A stretch of DNA of 13,199 nt from DASRSS01 sp035656335 (lineage in GTDB: Bacteria; Actinomycetota; Actinomycetes; Mycobacteriales; Jatrophihabitantaceae), in contig DASRSS010000045.1 of the NCBI GenBank assembly GCA_035656335.1, forward strand, positions 1 to 13,199. Direction: 5' to 3'. Both the position numbers and the translations under genes were made by a program. Shown here in pieces: positions 1-6,706 of the stretch (the stretch's first letter is position 1; the number at the start of each line of letters is the position of its first letter). The notes beneath the pieces were generated by a model, which was not told the origin of the DNA, did no database searches, and saw only the letters and a program-made list of their open reading frames with translations.

Positions 1-234
1 GGCGACGTCCGGCATCTGCACCATCGCCTTGACGACCTCCAGGTACAGGTCGCGCTTGGTGCCGAAGTAGTGGTTGAGCAGGCCGCGCGCGACACCCGCG
101 GCGCGCGCGATGTCGGTCGTGGACACTGCGGCGTACGGCCGTTCGCCGAACAGCCGGACGGCGCAGTCCAGGATCTGCTCGCGGCGCTCGTCGGGCCCGA
201 GCCGGCGCCAGCGCGGGGCTTCGGCCGTCGTCAC
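1..234 (-). CDS. TetR-family transcriptional regulator, N-terminal part (runs off left edge)
   Basis: The first 78 residues of a TetR-type repressor are visible, read from GTG at 234 toward position 1; the ligand-binding C-terminal domain is outside the window. The segment has the TetR helix-turn-helix pattern: an opening helix with DERREQILDCAVRLFGE (about residues 15-31), then STTDIARAAGVARGLLNHYFGTKRDLY (about 39-64), where the recognition helix ends in the family's NHYFGTK-type signature. A G-rich stretch (GGGG) lies just before the GTG and may be a weak ribosome binding site. It is divergent from the GH5 glycosidase gene, with an inverted repeat at 293-306 between them, so it probably represses itself and that gene (inference). 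The ligand cannot be judged because the sensing domain is missing. Confidence 0.88.
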   Translation of the reverse strand, partial: MTTAEAPRWRRLGPDERREQILDCAVRLFGERPYAAVSTTDIARAAGVARGLLNHYFGTKRDLYLEVVKAMVQMPDVA

Positions 235-292
235 GTCCCCAGTCTGCCGTGTTGGCGGGGCGTCAACAAGAACGCGCCGACTCGCGCAGCAC

Positions 293-306
293 TAGAACCA
301 GTTCTA
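293..306. promoter_or_regulatory. Perfect inverted repeat, probable TetR operator
   Basis: TAGAAC-CA-GTTCTA is a perfect 6+2+6 inverted repeat in the roughly 107-base gap between the divergent TetR gene and the GH5 gene, ending 35 bases before the GH5 ATG. It fits the consensus TnnAACnnGTTnnA known for the mycobacterial TetR regulator KstR. Position and symmetry make it the likely operator of the adjacent repressor. Binding is inferred, and no convincing -10/-35 pair could be fixed on either strand. Confidence 0.6.
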
Positions 307-341
307 ACGTGAGCCGCACCCCGCATCCCGTGGAGGACCGC

Positions 342-1862
342 ATGCGCCAGCACCGTCCGGTACGCCGTCTCGCCGCGATTGCCTGCACGGCGCTCGCCGC
401 TGCGGGGCTCGCCGTCGCCGTCCAGCCCGTCGCTTCCGCGGACAGCACGGCGCCGACGGCCCCCGTGCTCACGTCCGTGCCGCTCGGGCACGCCGGCATG
501 TGGCTCACCGACGCGGACGGACGGGCCGTGATCCTGCACGGGCTCAACCAGGTGTTCAAGGTGCCGCCGTACGAGCCGGCCGCGGACGGATTCGGGGACG
601 ACGACGCGGCGTTCCTGGCGCAGAACGGTTTCGACGCGATGCGCGTGGGCGTGATCTGGGCCGCCGTCGAGCCGCAGCCGGGCGTCTACGACGACGCGTA
701 CCTCGACTCGATCGCCGACACCGTGCAGACCCTCGCGGCGCACGGCATCGTGTCGATCCTGGACTTCCACCAGGACCTCTACAACGAGAAGTTCCAGGGT
801 GAGGGCGCGCCGGCGTGGGCGGTGCTCGACAAGGGCCGACCGAACCCGGCCAACGGGTTCCCCGGCAACTACTTCGCGAACTACGCCGAGGAGGCGGCCT
901 GGGATTCGTTCTGGAGCAACGCGAAGGCCTCGGACGGGATCGGCCTGCAGGACCACTACGCCGCGGCGTGGGCGCACGTCGCCGCGCGGTTCGCGTCCGC
1001 GCCGTCGGTCGTCGGCTACGAGGTGATGAACGAGCCGTGGCCCGGCACGCTGTGGGAGCCGTGCGCGATCCCACTGCTGGGCTGCCCGGCCTTCGACCGC
1101 ACACTGACCGCGTTCTACCGGCGAGTGACCAACGCGATCCGCGCCGTGGACACCCAGCACATCGTCTGGGTCGAGCCGAACGTGCTGATGGCGACGGTCG
1201 ACGCGAACAACCTGGGCAAGATCGACGACCCGAACATCGCGTTCTCGTTCCACGTCTACTGCCCCACCGAGTCGGAGTTCCAGACGAACCTGCTGTGCAC
1301 GCCGCTGGACGACATCACGATCGCGACCGCCAAGCGCTACCCGGCGAAGTACCGGTTGCCGTGGCTGATGACCGAGTTCGGCGCGACGCAGGATCTGGCC
1401 AACCTCGCCGGGGACGTGGCCAAGGCCGACAAGTTCATGCTGGGCTGGACCGAGTGGGCGTACTCGGGCAATGACAAGACCAGTTCCTCGCCGGACGGTC
1501 AGGCGCTGGTGCTCGACCCGTCGCAGCCGCCGACCGGCGCGAACGTGCTGACCGCGAAGCTCAAGACGCTCGCCGAGCCGTATCCGCAGGCGGTGGCCGG
1601 CACGCCGAAGTCGTGGTCGTTCAGCGGCGGGAAGTTCACGCTGACGTATTCGACGGCGCGGGTGGACGGTTCGGGGACGTTCCCGGCCGGCGCGCTCACG
1701 TCCGTGGCCGTGCCCGCGATCCAGTACCCGAACGGCTACGCGGTGACGGTCAGCGGCGGGCAGGTGGTCTCTGCACCGAACGCGAGCACGCTGCAGGTCG
1801 CGTCCAACCCCGCCACCGGCACGGTGACGGTGCGGGTGAGCGCGACGGCCGCGAACCAATAG
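342..1862 (+). CDS. Secreted GH5 glycoside hydrolase, endoglycoceramidase-like
   Basis: This 506-residue glycosidase probably cleaves beta-glycosidic bonds of a glycolipid outside the cell. The ATG at 342 is chosen because GGAGG lies five bases upstream and a signal peptide follows: basic start, hydrophobic core about 10-30, and cleavage likely after ASA at 31-33. The TIM barrel carries GH5 landmarks: HGLNQVFKVPPY (66-77), which resembles the start of endoglycosylceramidases; DFHQDLYNEKF (141-151); acid/base Glu231 in VMNEPWPG; FHVYC (303-307); and nucleophile Glu345 in WLMTEFG. Residues from about 415 to the end form a beta-rich tail like the C-terminal domain of this GH5 branch. Cysteines 241/248 and 307/319 could form disulfides. 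The neighbour is a divergent TetR repressor. Family assignment is firm; the substrate (glycosphingolipid, steryl glycoside or other) is inference. Confidence 0.9.
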   Translation: MRQHRPVRRLAAIACTALAAAGLAVAVQPVASADSTAPTAPVLTSVPLGHAGMWLTDADGRAVILHGLNQVFKVPPYEPAADGFGDDDAAFLAQNGFDAMRVGVIWAAVEPQPGVYDDAYLDSIADTVQTLAAHGIVSILDFHQDLYNEKFQGEGAPAWAVLDKGRPNPANGFPGNYFANYAEEAAWDSFWSNAKASDGIGLQDHYAAAWAHVAARFASAPSVVGYEVMNEPWPGTLWEPCAIPLLGCPAFDRTLTAFYRRVTNAIRAVDTQHIVWVEPNVLMATVDANNLGKIDDPNIAFSFHVYCPTESEFQTNLLCTPLDDITIATAKRYPAKYRLPWLMTEFGATQDLANLAGDVAKADKFMLGWTEWAYSGNDKTSSSPDGQALVLDPSQPPTGANVLTAKLKTLAEPYPQAVAGTPKSWSFSGGKFTLTYSTARVDGSGTFPAGALTSVAVPAIQYPNGYAVTVSGGQVVSAPNASTLQVASNPATGTVTVRVSATAANQ

Positions 1863-2116
1863 CCAGGACGAACCGATCTGTGCCGGCCCAAAGGTAGGCG
1901 AGCACCCGTATCGGGTCCAGATCACTTCTCGGATGATCCACCTACAGCGGCGATTCGTGATCAAACTCTTGTGTTAGGTGAATGTGAGCCGCTGCGCTCC
2001 TCGCCCAGCTGGGTCGCGACAACCGGGCCGCGACCGTTCGGGAGGCTGGCAATGGCCGTATCGTCCTGGCGTCGTCCCACCATTCGAGGTTTGGTATGCC
2101 ATGTCACCCCACCTCA
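1863..2116. other. Non-coding or unrecognised stretch after the GH5 gene
   Basis: No gene can be supported here. A short stem (ACCCG/CGGGT, 1904-1916, three-base loop) follows the GH5 stop but has no T-run, so it is a poor terminator candidate. Several frames are open for short distances, but none has a ribosome binding site or a recognisable protein. Base composition falls below that of the flanking genes from about 1920 onward. It may contain the unrecognisable 5' part of the damaged gene at 2117-2369. Confidence 0.4.
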
Positions 2117-2369
2117 ACGCAGCTGACCCGCTCGGTCTCTTCTGGTGTGGGTACCGATCCTCGCCGTGGGAGTGGCCGAACACTGGCCCGCCCTCATTGC
2201 ACTTAGCCTCATCCTGGCTGGGGCCGCGTTCGGCGCGTGCCTGCTGATGTCCACGTATCGACACAGGATGTATGTGCTCGCGTCGCGCCACCTAGGGCGC
2301 AAGCTCAATTGGCGTAACGGGTGGCGGGAACTACCCAACAACAGCCCGGCAAGTCCTCCCAGCTCCTAA
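2117..2369 (+). pseudogene. Damaged small membrane protein gene, copy 1
   Basis: From about 2127 an open frame encodes two hydrophobic segments followed by a basic tail, HRMYVLASRHLGRKLNWRNGW, and ends at TAA 2367-2369. It has no usable start: the only candidate is GTG 2145, with no Shine-Dalgarno sequence and an in-frame TGA at 2124-2126 just upstream. The likely continuation upstream (encoding TQLTR from 2117) is in a different frame, so a frameshift is probable near 2140. The protein is clearly related to copy 2 at 2390-2799, sharing VLAS-x2-LGRK-x-NWR-x-G. I do not recognise the family. Composition is lower in GC than the neighbours. Confidence 0.55.
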
Positions 2370-2389
2370 CCCTATGAATCGGTTCATTG

Positions 2390-2799
2390 ATGAAAGCGAA
2401 TCAACGTGGTGCGAAGGGCGCTCCCACCACATCTGATGGTGTCTATCGGCTGTTCGGCAACAACACGGATGGCTACGTCGCGTTTTGGGCGGAACGCCTC
2501 GGCCCAGGAGCGGCAGAGGCCAAGTGGCGCACGGCGCGCTTCCGCGCATACACGCAGCTGTCTCAGGTGGTTTGGTACCCACTTCTGGCGTTCGGGCTGT
2601 GGAATCGGCTTCCGATCCTCATTGTGCCAGTGCCTTCGTAGCTGGGACCGCAGCAGTCACCCTCACGCTCATGATCTCGTCACAGCACCGTGTCTACGTT
2701 CTCGCGTCAACATACCTGGGACGCAAGATCAACTGGCGCACCGGCTTGCGACGGCAGCCAGTGGCTCAAACAGCCCCGGGCAATCCGCCCGCAACTTAG
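2390..2799 (+). pseudogene. Damaged small membrane protein gene, copy 2, with an internal frameshift
   Basis: ATG 2390 opens a frame encoding about 83 residues: a polar N-terminus (with WAERLGPGAAEAKWRTARFR) and then a hydrophobic segment, LSQVVWYPLLAFGLWN. It stops at TAG 2639-2641. The family tail continues at once in another frame, from about 2620 to TAG 2797-2799, with a second hydrophobic segment and HRVYVLASTYLGRKINWRTG. Joining the halves needs a -1 shift, meaning one base lost near 2610-2635; no classic slippery heptamer is visible. The joined product would be about 136 residues with two membrane helices. It parallels copy 1 along the hydrophobic and basic parts, so this is an old tandem duplication. 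No strong ribosome binding site precedes ATG 2390. Function unknown. Confidence 0.55.
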
Positions 2800-2815
2800 C
2801 CCGGGCCATCTCCAG

Positions 2816-3577
2816 CTAGATGGTGAACTGGGCGCCGGGGCGGGCCAGCTCGACCGGGCCGGCGAACGCGGACGCGGCCTCTTGCCGCTGCACGTCCGGG
2901 GACACCCACGGCGGCACGTGCGTGACGATCAGCTTGCCGACGCCGGCGCGCTCGGCGTGCTCGCCGGCCTGGCGTCCGGTCAGGTGCAGGTCGGGCACGT
3001 ACTCGTCGTCCGGGCCGAACGACGCCTCGCACAGGAACGTATCGGCGCCTTGCGCGAGGTCGACCAGCGCCTGCGACTCACCGGTGTCCGCCGAGTAGAC
3101 CAGCGTGCGATCGCCCTGCGCGATGCGCACCGCGGTCGTCGGCGTCGGGTGGTTGACCGCCGCGAACGACAGCGAGAACGGGCCGAGCTGCATGTCCGCC
3201 GGCTTGGAGAACCCGAACAGCTCCTGCAGCGCCAGCTTGCGCGCCAGCGGGTCGTAGGCGGCCTCCAGCCGGTCGCGGGTCCCGGCCGGCCCGACCAGCG
3301 GGATCCGTCCCTCGGGACCGGCCAGCTTGTACCGGGCGTCGCAGCCGTAGCGCAGCGCCACGATGTACGCGGTGAGGTCGATGCAGTGGTCGGCGTGCAG
3401 GTGGCTGATCACGATCGCGTCCACCGCGGCCGGGTCCACGTACCGCTGCAGCGCACCGAACGCGCCGTGCCCGAGGTCGAGCAGCAGCGTGTAGCCCTCG
3501 TCCTGGATCAGGTAGCCCGAGGCCGGCGAGTCCGGCCCGGGCACGCTGCCCGAACAGCCCAGCACGGTCAGCTTCAC
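2816..3577 (-). CDS. MBL-fold metal-dependent hydrolase, Rv1339-like (candidate cAMP phosphodiesterase)
   Basis: This 253-residue cytoplasmic hydrolase has the RNase Z/class II phosphodiesterase type of metallo-beta-lactamase fold. Metal ligands are visible: HLHADH (59-64), His143 in VNHPTPTT, Asp164 in SADTG, His198 in DLHLTG and His220 in VTHVPPW. Start GTG 3577 has GGAGGT eight bases upstream, and its GTGA overlaps the murI stop codon by four bases, implying translational coupling. Position directly after murI and the motif set match M. tuberculosis Rv1339, reported as an atypical cAMP phosphodiesterase. That role here is transferred from the family; a different phosphodiesterase or nuclease substrate remains possible. 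It is the last gene of the rhomboid-murI-MBL operon, and damaged DNA follows in place of the rph gene that I recall next in mycobacteria. Confidence 0.88.
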   Translation of the reverse strand: MKLTVLGCSGSVPGPDSPASGYLIQDEGYTLLLDLGHGAFGALQRYVDPAAVDAIVISHLHADHCIDLTAYIVALRYGCDARYKLAGPEGRIPLVGPAGTRDRLEAAYDPLARKLALQELFGFSKPADMQLGPFSLSFAAVNHPTPTTAVRIAQGDRTLVYSADTGESQALVDLAQGADTFLCEASFGPDDEYVPDLHLTGRQAGEHAERAGVGKLIVTHVPPWVSPDVQRQEAASAFAGPVELARPGAQFTI

Positions 3578-4404
3578 TGCAGCGCACCTCCGTAGGCGGG
3601 AGTGGATTCGGATACCTCGGGTCCGAGGAAGCGGCGGCTGAGCCGGACGAACGCCTCGGACGGCCCGGTGGTCCGGAATTCGTGACGCGGCTCGGGCGCA
3701 TCGTCGGAGCGGAGCAGCCCGCGCTCGGTCAGCACCTTGTAGACGTCCTTCGCGGTCTCCTCCGCGCTGGACACCAGCGTGACCTGCTCGCCCATGACCA
3801 CGGACAGCAGCCCGGTCAGCAGCGGGTAGTGCGTGCAGCCGAGCACCAGCGTGTCCACGTCGGCCGCGTTCAGCGGCGCCAGGTAGGCCTCGGCCAGGCC
3901 GAGCAGCTGACGTCCGCTCGTCACGCCGCGTTCGACGAACTCGGCGAACTGCGGGCACTCGGCGGCGAAGACTTCGACGCCGGCCGCGGCCGCGAACGCG
4001 TCCTGGTAGGCACCGCTCGTGATCGTCGCGGTCGTGCCGATGACGCCGACGCGCCCGTTGCGGGTCGCCGCCACCGCCCGCCGGACGGCCGGGCGCACCA
4101 CCTCGATCACCGGCACGTCGTAGCGCTCACGGGCATCGGCGAGGCAGGCCGCGCTGGCCGAATTGCAGGCGATCACGAGTGCCTTGACGCCGGTCGCCAC
4201 CAGCTCGTCCATCATCGCGAGCGCGTATGCGCGGACCTCGGCGATCGGCTTCGGGCCGTACGGACTGTGCGCGGTGTCGCCCAGGTATAGCAGCTGCTCG
4301 TGCGGCAACTGGTCGAGCACCGCCCGCGCCACCGTCAGGCCGCCGACCCCGGAATCGATCATGCCGATCGGCGCATAGGGATTCGCGGCCGCTGTGGGAT
4401 GCAC
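3574..4404 (-). CDS. murI: Glutamate racemase
   Basis: MurI interconverts L- and D-glutamate in the cytoplasm, supplying D-Glu for peptidoglycan precursors. The 276-residue product has the usual family length. Both catalytic cysteines are present: Cys80 in IACNSASA and Cys190 in LGCTHYP with His192 beside it. The N-terminal DSGVGGLTV (17-25) contains the conserved Asp17, and GDTAHSPYGPK (42-52) is the usual substrate-site stretch. GTG 4404 is chosen because it places DSGVGG at the expected distance from the N-terminus and starts five bases after the rhomboid stop; no good Shine-Dalgarno sequence precedes it, so coupling to the upstream gene is likely. The 3' end overlaps the MBL hydrolase start by four bases. 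Confidence 0.96.
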   Translation of the reverse strand: MHPTAAANPYAPIGMIDSGVGGLTVARAVLDQLPHEQLLYLGDTAHSPYGPKPIAEVRAYALAMMDELVATGVKALVIACNSASAACLADARERYDVPVIEVVRPAVRRAVAATRNGRVGVIGTTATITSGAYQDAFAAAAGVEVFAAECPQFAEFVERGVTSGRQLLGLAEAYLAPLNAADVDTLVLGCTHYPLLTGLLSVVMGEQVTLVSSAEETAKDVYKVLTERGLLRSDDAPEPRHEFRTTGPSEAFVRLSRRFLGPEVSESTPAYGGALQ

Positions 4405-4409
4405 GCTGG

Positions 4410-5120
4410 TCAGGATACGGGCGTGCCCTCGGTGGCGCGGGTTCCGGGCCCGCCGCGCCGGCCGCGGCGCTTGCTCGGGGCCCGCGGATGCAGCACGGCG
4501 CCGGCCAGCACACCCGCCCCGAACCCGCACAGATGTGCCTGCCAGGAGTGGGTCGAGTGATAGCTGGGCAGCAGGCTGCCCAGCAGCGTCCCGAAGATCA
4601 ACAGGACGATCGCGGCGGTGATGATCCAGCGCAGCTTGCGGGACACGACCGCGCGCGCGATCAGATAGCCGAGCCAGCCGAAGACCAGCGCGTTCGCGCC
4701 GACGATCGTGCCCGACGGCGCCGCGAGCCAGGTCGCCGCGTCGCCGAGCAGAATCACGATGGCGGTGACGGTCAGCCAGTTGCGCAGGCCGGAGATCATG
4801 ACGGCCCAGCCGACGAGCAGCACCGGCAGGGTGTTGGAGCCCAGGTGCCCGTAGCTGTCGTGCAGGAACGGCTCGGTGACGATGCCCCAGAGCCCGTCGA
4901 CCTCGCGTGGGTGCATGCCGAAGCGGTTCAGCCCGTAGCCGTCGCCGGCGTTGATCAGCTGGACGACCCACAGCACGGCGGTGAACGCGCACATCAGCAC
5001 GAGCGCGCCGCTCCAACTGCCGGGATCGAAGCGGACCTTCGCGCCGGGCTCGGGGCGGCGGTTGTTCTCGCGCGCCTCACGCCACGCCACCCGCATCCGT
5101 TCCGGCACCGAGGGGCTCAC
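4410..5120 (-). CDS. Rhomboid-family membrane protein lacking the catalytic serine (pseudorhomboid)
   Basis: This 236-residue polytopic membrane protein corresponds by position and sequence style to M. tuberculosis Rv1337. Hydrophobic segments lie at about 37-56, 97-110, 116-133, 138-158, 166-185 and 195-210. Rhomboid landmarks are LWGIVTEPFLH (78-87), HLGSN (92-96) with the oxyanion-type His92 and Asn96, and WQAHLCGFGAG (193-203) with the dyad histidine His196. The GxSG motif that should carry the nucleophile reads GANA (141-144), encoded at 4700-4689: Asn143 (AAC, 4692-4694) replaces serine. Intramembrane proteolysis is therefore unlikely; a binding or quality-control role is inference. GTG 5120 is the favoured start, but ATG 5162 in the same frame is possible; neither has a strong ribosome binding site. 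murI begins five bases after its stop. Confidence 0.85.
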   Translation of the reverse strand: MSPSVPERMRVAWREARENNRRPEPGAKVRFDPGSWSGALVLMCAFTAVLWVVQLINAGDGYGLNRFGMHPREVDGLWGIVTEPFLHDSYGHLGSNTLPVLLVGWAVMISGLRNWLTVTAIVILLGDAATWLAAPSGTIVGANALVFGWLGYLIARAVVSRKLRWIITAAIVLLIFGTLLGSLLPSYHSTHSWQAHLCGFGAGVLAGAVLHPRAPSKRRGRRGGPGTRATEGTPVS

Positions 5121-5142
5121 GGGCAGAAGGGTAGCCGCCGCC

Positions 5143-5534
5143 TCAGAGCGACGCACTGTCATCGGCCTGGACGTACTCCAGAGCTCCGCGCTGCTGGTTG
5201 ATGATCGTCAGCTTTCGGCCGTCGATGCGCCAGCTGACGTCCCCTTCGAGAATCTGGGCGACGAAGTTCGTTTGCGGCACACTGAGATCTGGGCTATCGC
5301 CTGAAAAGACGAGGCCGTTAGCCCACATGCCGAACTTGATAATGCCACTTCCCACCTTGGCCTCAGCGGCATTGCCATGATTGTCGGAAGCGGCATCGCC
5401 GTGGAACGACAGGCGCGAATCGCCCGCCGGAATAGCCGGAACCGCCCCGGTCGGATCAGCAATCCCCTGACCAGCATCCAGGTTTGCGACACCAGCACCT
5501 CAGGACTCAGTTCCATGCGTTCGCGCATGGCCAT
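5143..5534 (-). pseudogene. Frameshifted META/HslJ-like domain remnant
   Basis: On the minus strand a short open segment (from about 5534) encodes LSPEVLVSQTWMLVRG. After a G-run (5464-5467, CCCC on the plus strand) the sense continues in another frame to a TGA at 5143-5145. That second part includes SRLSFHGDAASDNHGN, a central GIIKFGMWANGLVFSGD, and ILEGDVSWRIDGRKLTI near the end. Adding one G to the run would join the parts as ...LVRGIADPTG... into one protein of about 130 residues. The W-x-L opening, F-x-G-D strand and idGrkLTI ending recall META/HslJ domains, but the usual GCN and T-x-x-C motifs are missing, so the family call is tentative. No start codon has a ribosome binding site. Composition is lower in GC than the flanking genes. 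It sits between cysM and the rhomboid gene, where mycobacteria have nothing comparable that I recall. Confidence 0.5.
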
Positions 5535-5606
5535 CAGTATGGACGCGAGACTGCGCGTATTGAAGCGAGCACCGTTTGTGGAAGCACGCAACCACCCACG
5601 CGATGA

Positions 5607-5709
5607 GCTCCCCCGCAAGCGGGAGGTACCCCCAGCGCGATTGAGCGCCGCGCGAGCGCCAGCGAGCTTGCGGCTGGCGTTTCTCGATCCACCCCGTTCT
5701 TTGGGGTGG
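5607..5709. repeat. Cluster of three stem-loops downstream of cysM
   Basis: Three hairpins lie in about 100 bases. The first, around 5608-5625, has arms CTCCC.CGC and GCGGGAG around AA with one bulged base, followed by GTACCCCC. The second is CGCCAGC (5657-5663) with GCTGGCG (5673-5679) and a nine-base loop. The third is CCACCCC (5689-5695) with GGGGTGG (5703-5709). The first resembles the GGTACCCCC-flanked palindromes common between actinobacterial genes, so this may be a repeated extragenic element; copy number cannot be seen from one window. Confidence 0.5.
5689..5709 (-). terminator. Possible transcription terminator of cysM
   Basis: A perfect seven-base-pair stem (CCACCCC/GGGGTGG, seven-base loop) begins 27 bases after the cysM TAA in the direction of transcription. 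No U-run follows, so it would act as the stem-only type frequent in high-GC actinobacteria. It belongs to the larger stem-loop cluster. Confidence 0.45.
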
Positions 5710-5736
5710 TCGGGGAACGGCACTGGCGCGGAAAGG

Positions 5737-6699
5737 TTAAGCCCAGAGCTGGCCTTCGAGCTTTTCGGCGGCCTCCTGCAGCGAGCCGGAGTAGGCGCCG
5801 GTCGAGAGGTATTTCCAGCCGCCGTCCGCGACGACGAACACGACGTCGGCACGCTCATCGCGGGCGGCGACCCGGTCGGCGATCGACAGCGCGGCGTGCA
5901 GGATGGCACCGGAGGAGATGCCGGCGAAGATGCCCTCGTGCTCGATCAAGTCACGCGTACGGCGCAGCGCGTCGTAGGACGTAACCGAGAACCGAGAGGT
6001 GAGCACCGAGTCGTCGTACAGCTCGGGGACGAAACCCTCGTCGATGTTGCGCAAGCCGTAGACCAGCTCGCCGTAGCGCGGCTCGGCGGCGATGATCTGG
6101 ATGTTCGGGACGTTCTCGCGCAGGTAGCGACCGGTACCCATCAGCGTGCCGGTGGTGCCGAGGCCCGCGACGAAGTGGGTGATCTCGGGCAGGTCGCGCA
6201 GGATCTCCGGGCCTGTGCCCTCGTAGTGCGCCTGCGCGTTCGCGGGGTTGCCGTACTGGTAGAGCATCACCCAGTCCGGGTACTGCGCCGCGAGCTCCTT
6301 GGCGGTCGCGACGGCCTGGTTCGAGCCGCCCGCCGCGGGCGAGGAGATGATCCGTGCGCCGAACATCTCCAGCAGCTGGCGCCGCTCGACGGACGTGTTC
6401 TCCGGCATCACGCAGACCAGCCCGTAGCCGGCCAGCTTCGCGGCCATAGCCAGCGAGATACCGGTGTTGCCGGACGTGGGCTCGAGGATCGTGCAGCCGG
6501 GCGTGAGCCGTCCGTCCGCCTCCGCGGCGCGGATCATCGCCAGCGCGGCACGGTCCTTGATCGAACCGGTCGGGTTGCGGTCCTCGAGCTTGGCCCAGAG
6601 CCGCACCGGCTTGTCGCCGTCCCAGCGCGGGGACAGGTGTGGCAGGCCGACGAGCGGGGTGTTGCCCAGCGCGTCGATCAGCGACTCGTAGCGAGTCAC
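5737..6699 (-). CDS. cysM: O-phosphoserine sulfhydrylase (CysO-dependent cysteine synthase)
   Basis: CysM is a PLP enzyme that replaces the phosphate of O-phospho-L-serine with sulfur from CysO thiocarboxylate, giving a CysO-cysteine adduct. The 320-residue product follows the M. tuberculosis Rv1336 pattern closely: LGNTPLVGL near the start, the PLP lysine in NPTGSIKDR, EPTSGNTGISLAMA for the phosphate and substrate loop, the phosphate-binding GLGTTGTLMGTGR, and the typical C-terminus ending EGQLWA. The GTG at 6699 is favoured because homology begins there (MTRYESL) and it lies seven bases after the cysO stop. Adjacent cysO and mec support the CysO-dependent rather than the sulfide-dependent role. 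Confidence 0.95.
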   Translation of the reverse strand: MTRYESLIDALGNTPLVGLPHLSPRWDGDKPVRLWAKLEDRNPTGSIKDRAALAMIRAAEADGRLTPGCTILEPTSGNTGISLAMAAKLAGYGLVCVMPENTSVERRQLLEMFGARIISSPAAGGSNQAVATAKELAAQYPDWVMLYQYGNPANAQAHYEGTGPEILRDLPEITHFVAGLGTTGTLMGTGRYLRENVPNIQIIAAEPRYGELVYGLRNIDEGFVPELYDDSVLTSRFSVTSYDALRRTRDLIEHEGIFAGISSGAILHAALSIADRVAARDERADVVFVVADGGWKYLSTGAYSGSLQEAAEKLEGQLWA

Positions 6700-6706
6700 A
6701 GCCGGC

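Noticed and set aside
1904..1916. Stem ACCCG/CGGGT after the GH5 stop as a terminator
   Set aside because: Only five base pairs and no T-run; too weak to call.
231..1964. Long open frame of 577 codons on the minus strand opposite the GH5 gene
   Set aside because: It is rich in Arg, Val and His with no recognisable motif, and is fully explained by the codon bias of the GH5 gene on the other strand.
1750..1964. Minus-strand peptide in the GH5 3' end considered as a transposase remnant
   Set aside because: No transposase motif, terminal repeat or target duplication could be found.
2690..3595. 301-codon plus-strand open frame opposite the MBL hydrolase
   Set aside because: Shadow of the hydrolase, which has a full set of metal ligands and a strong ribosome binding site.
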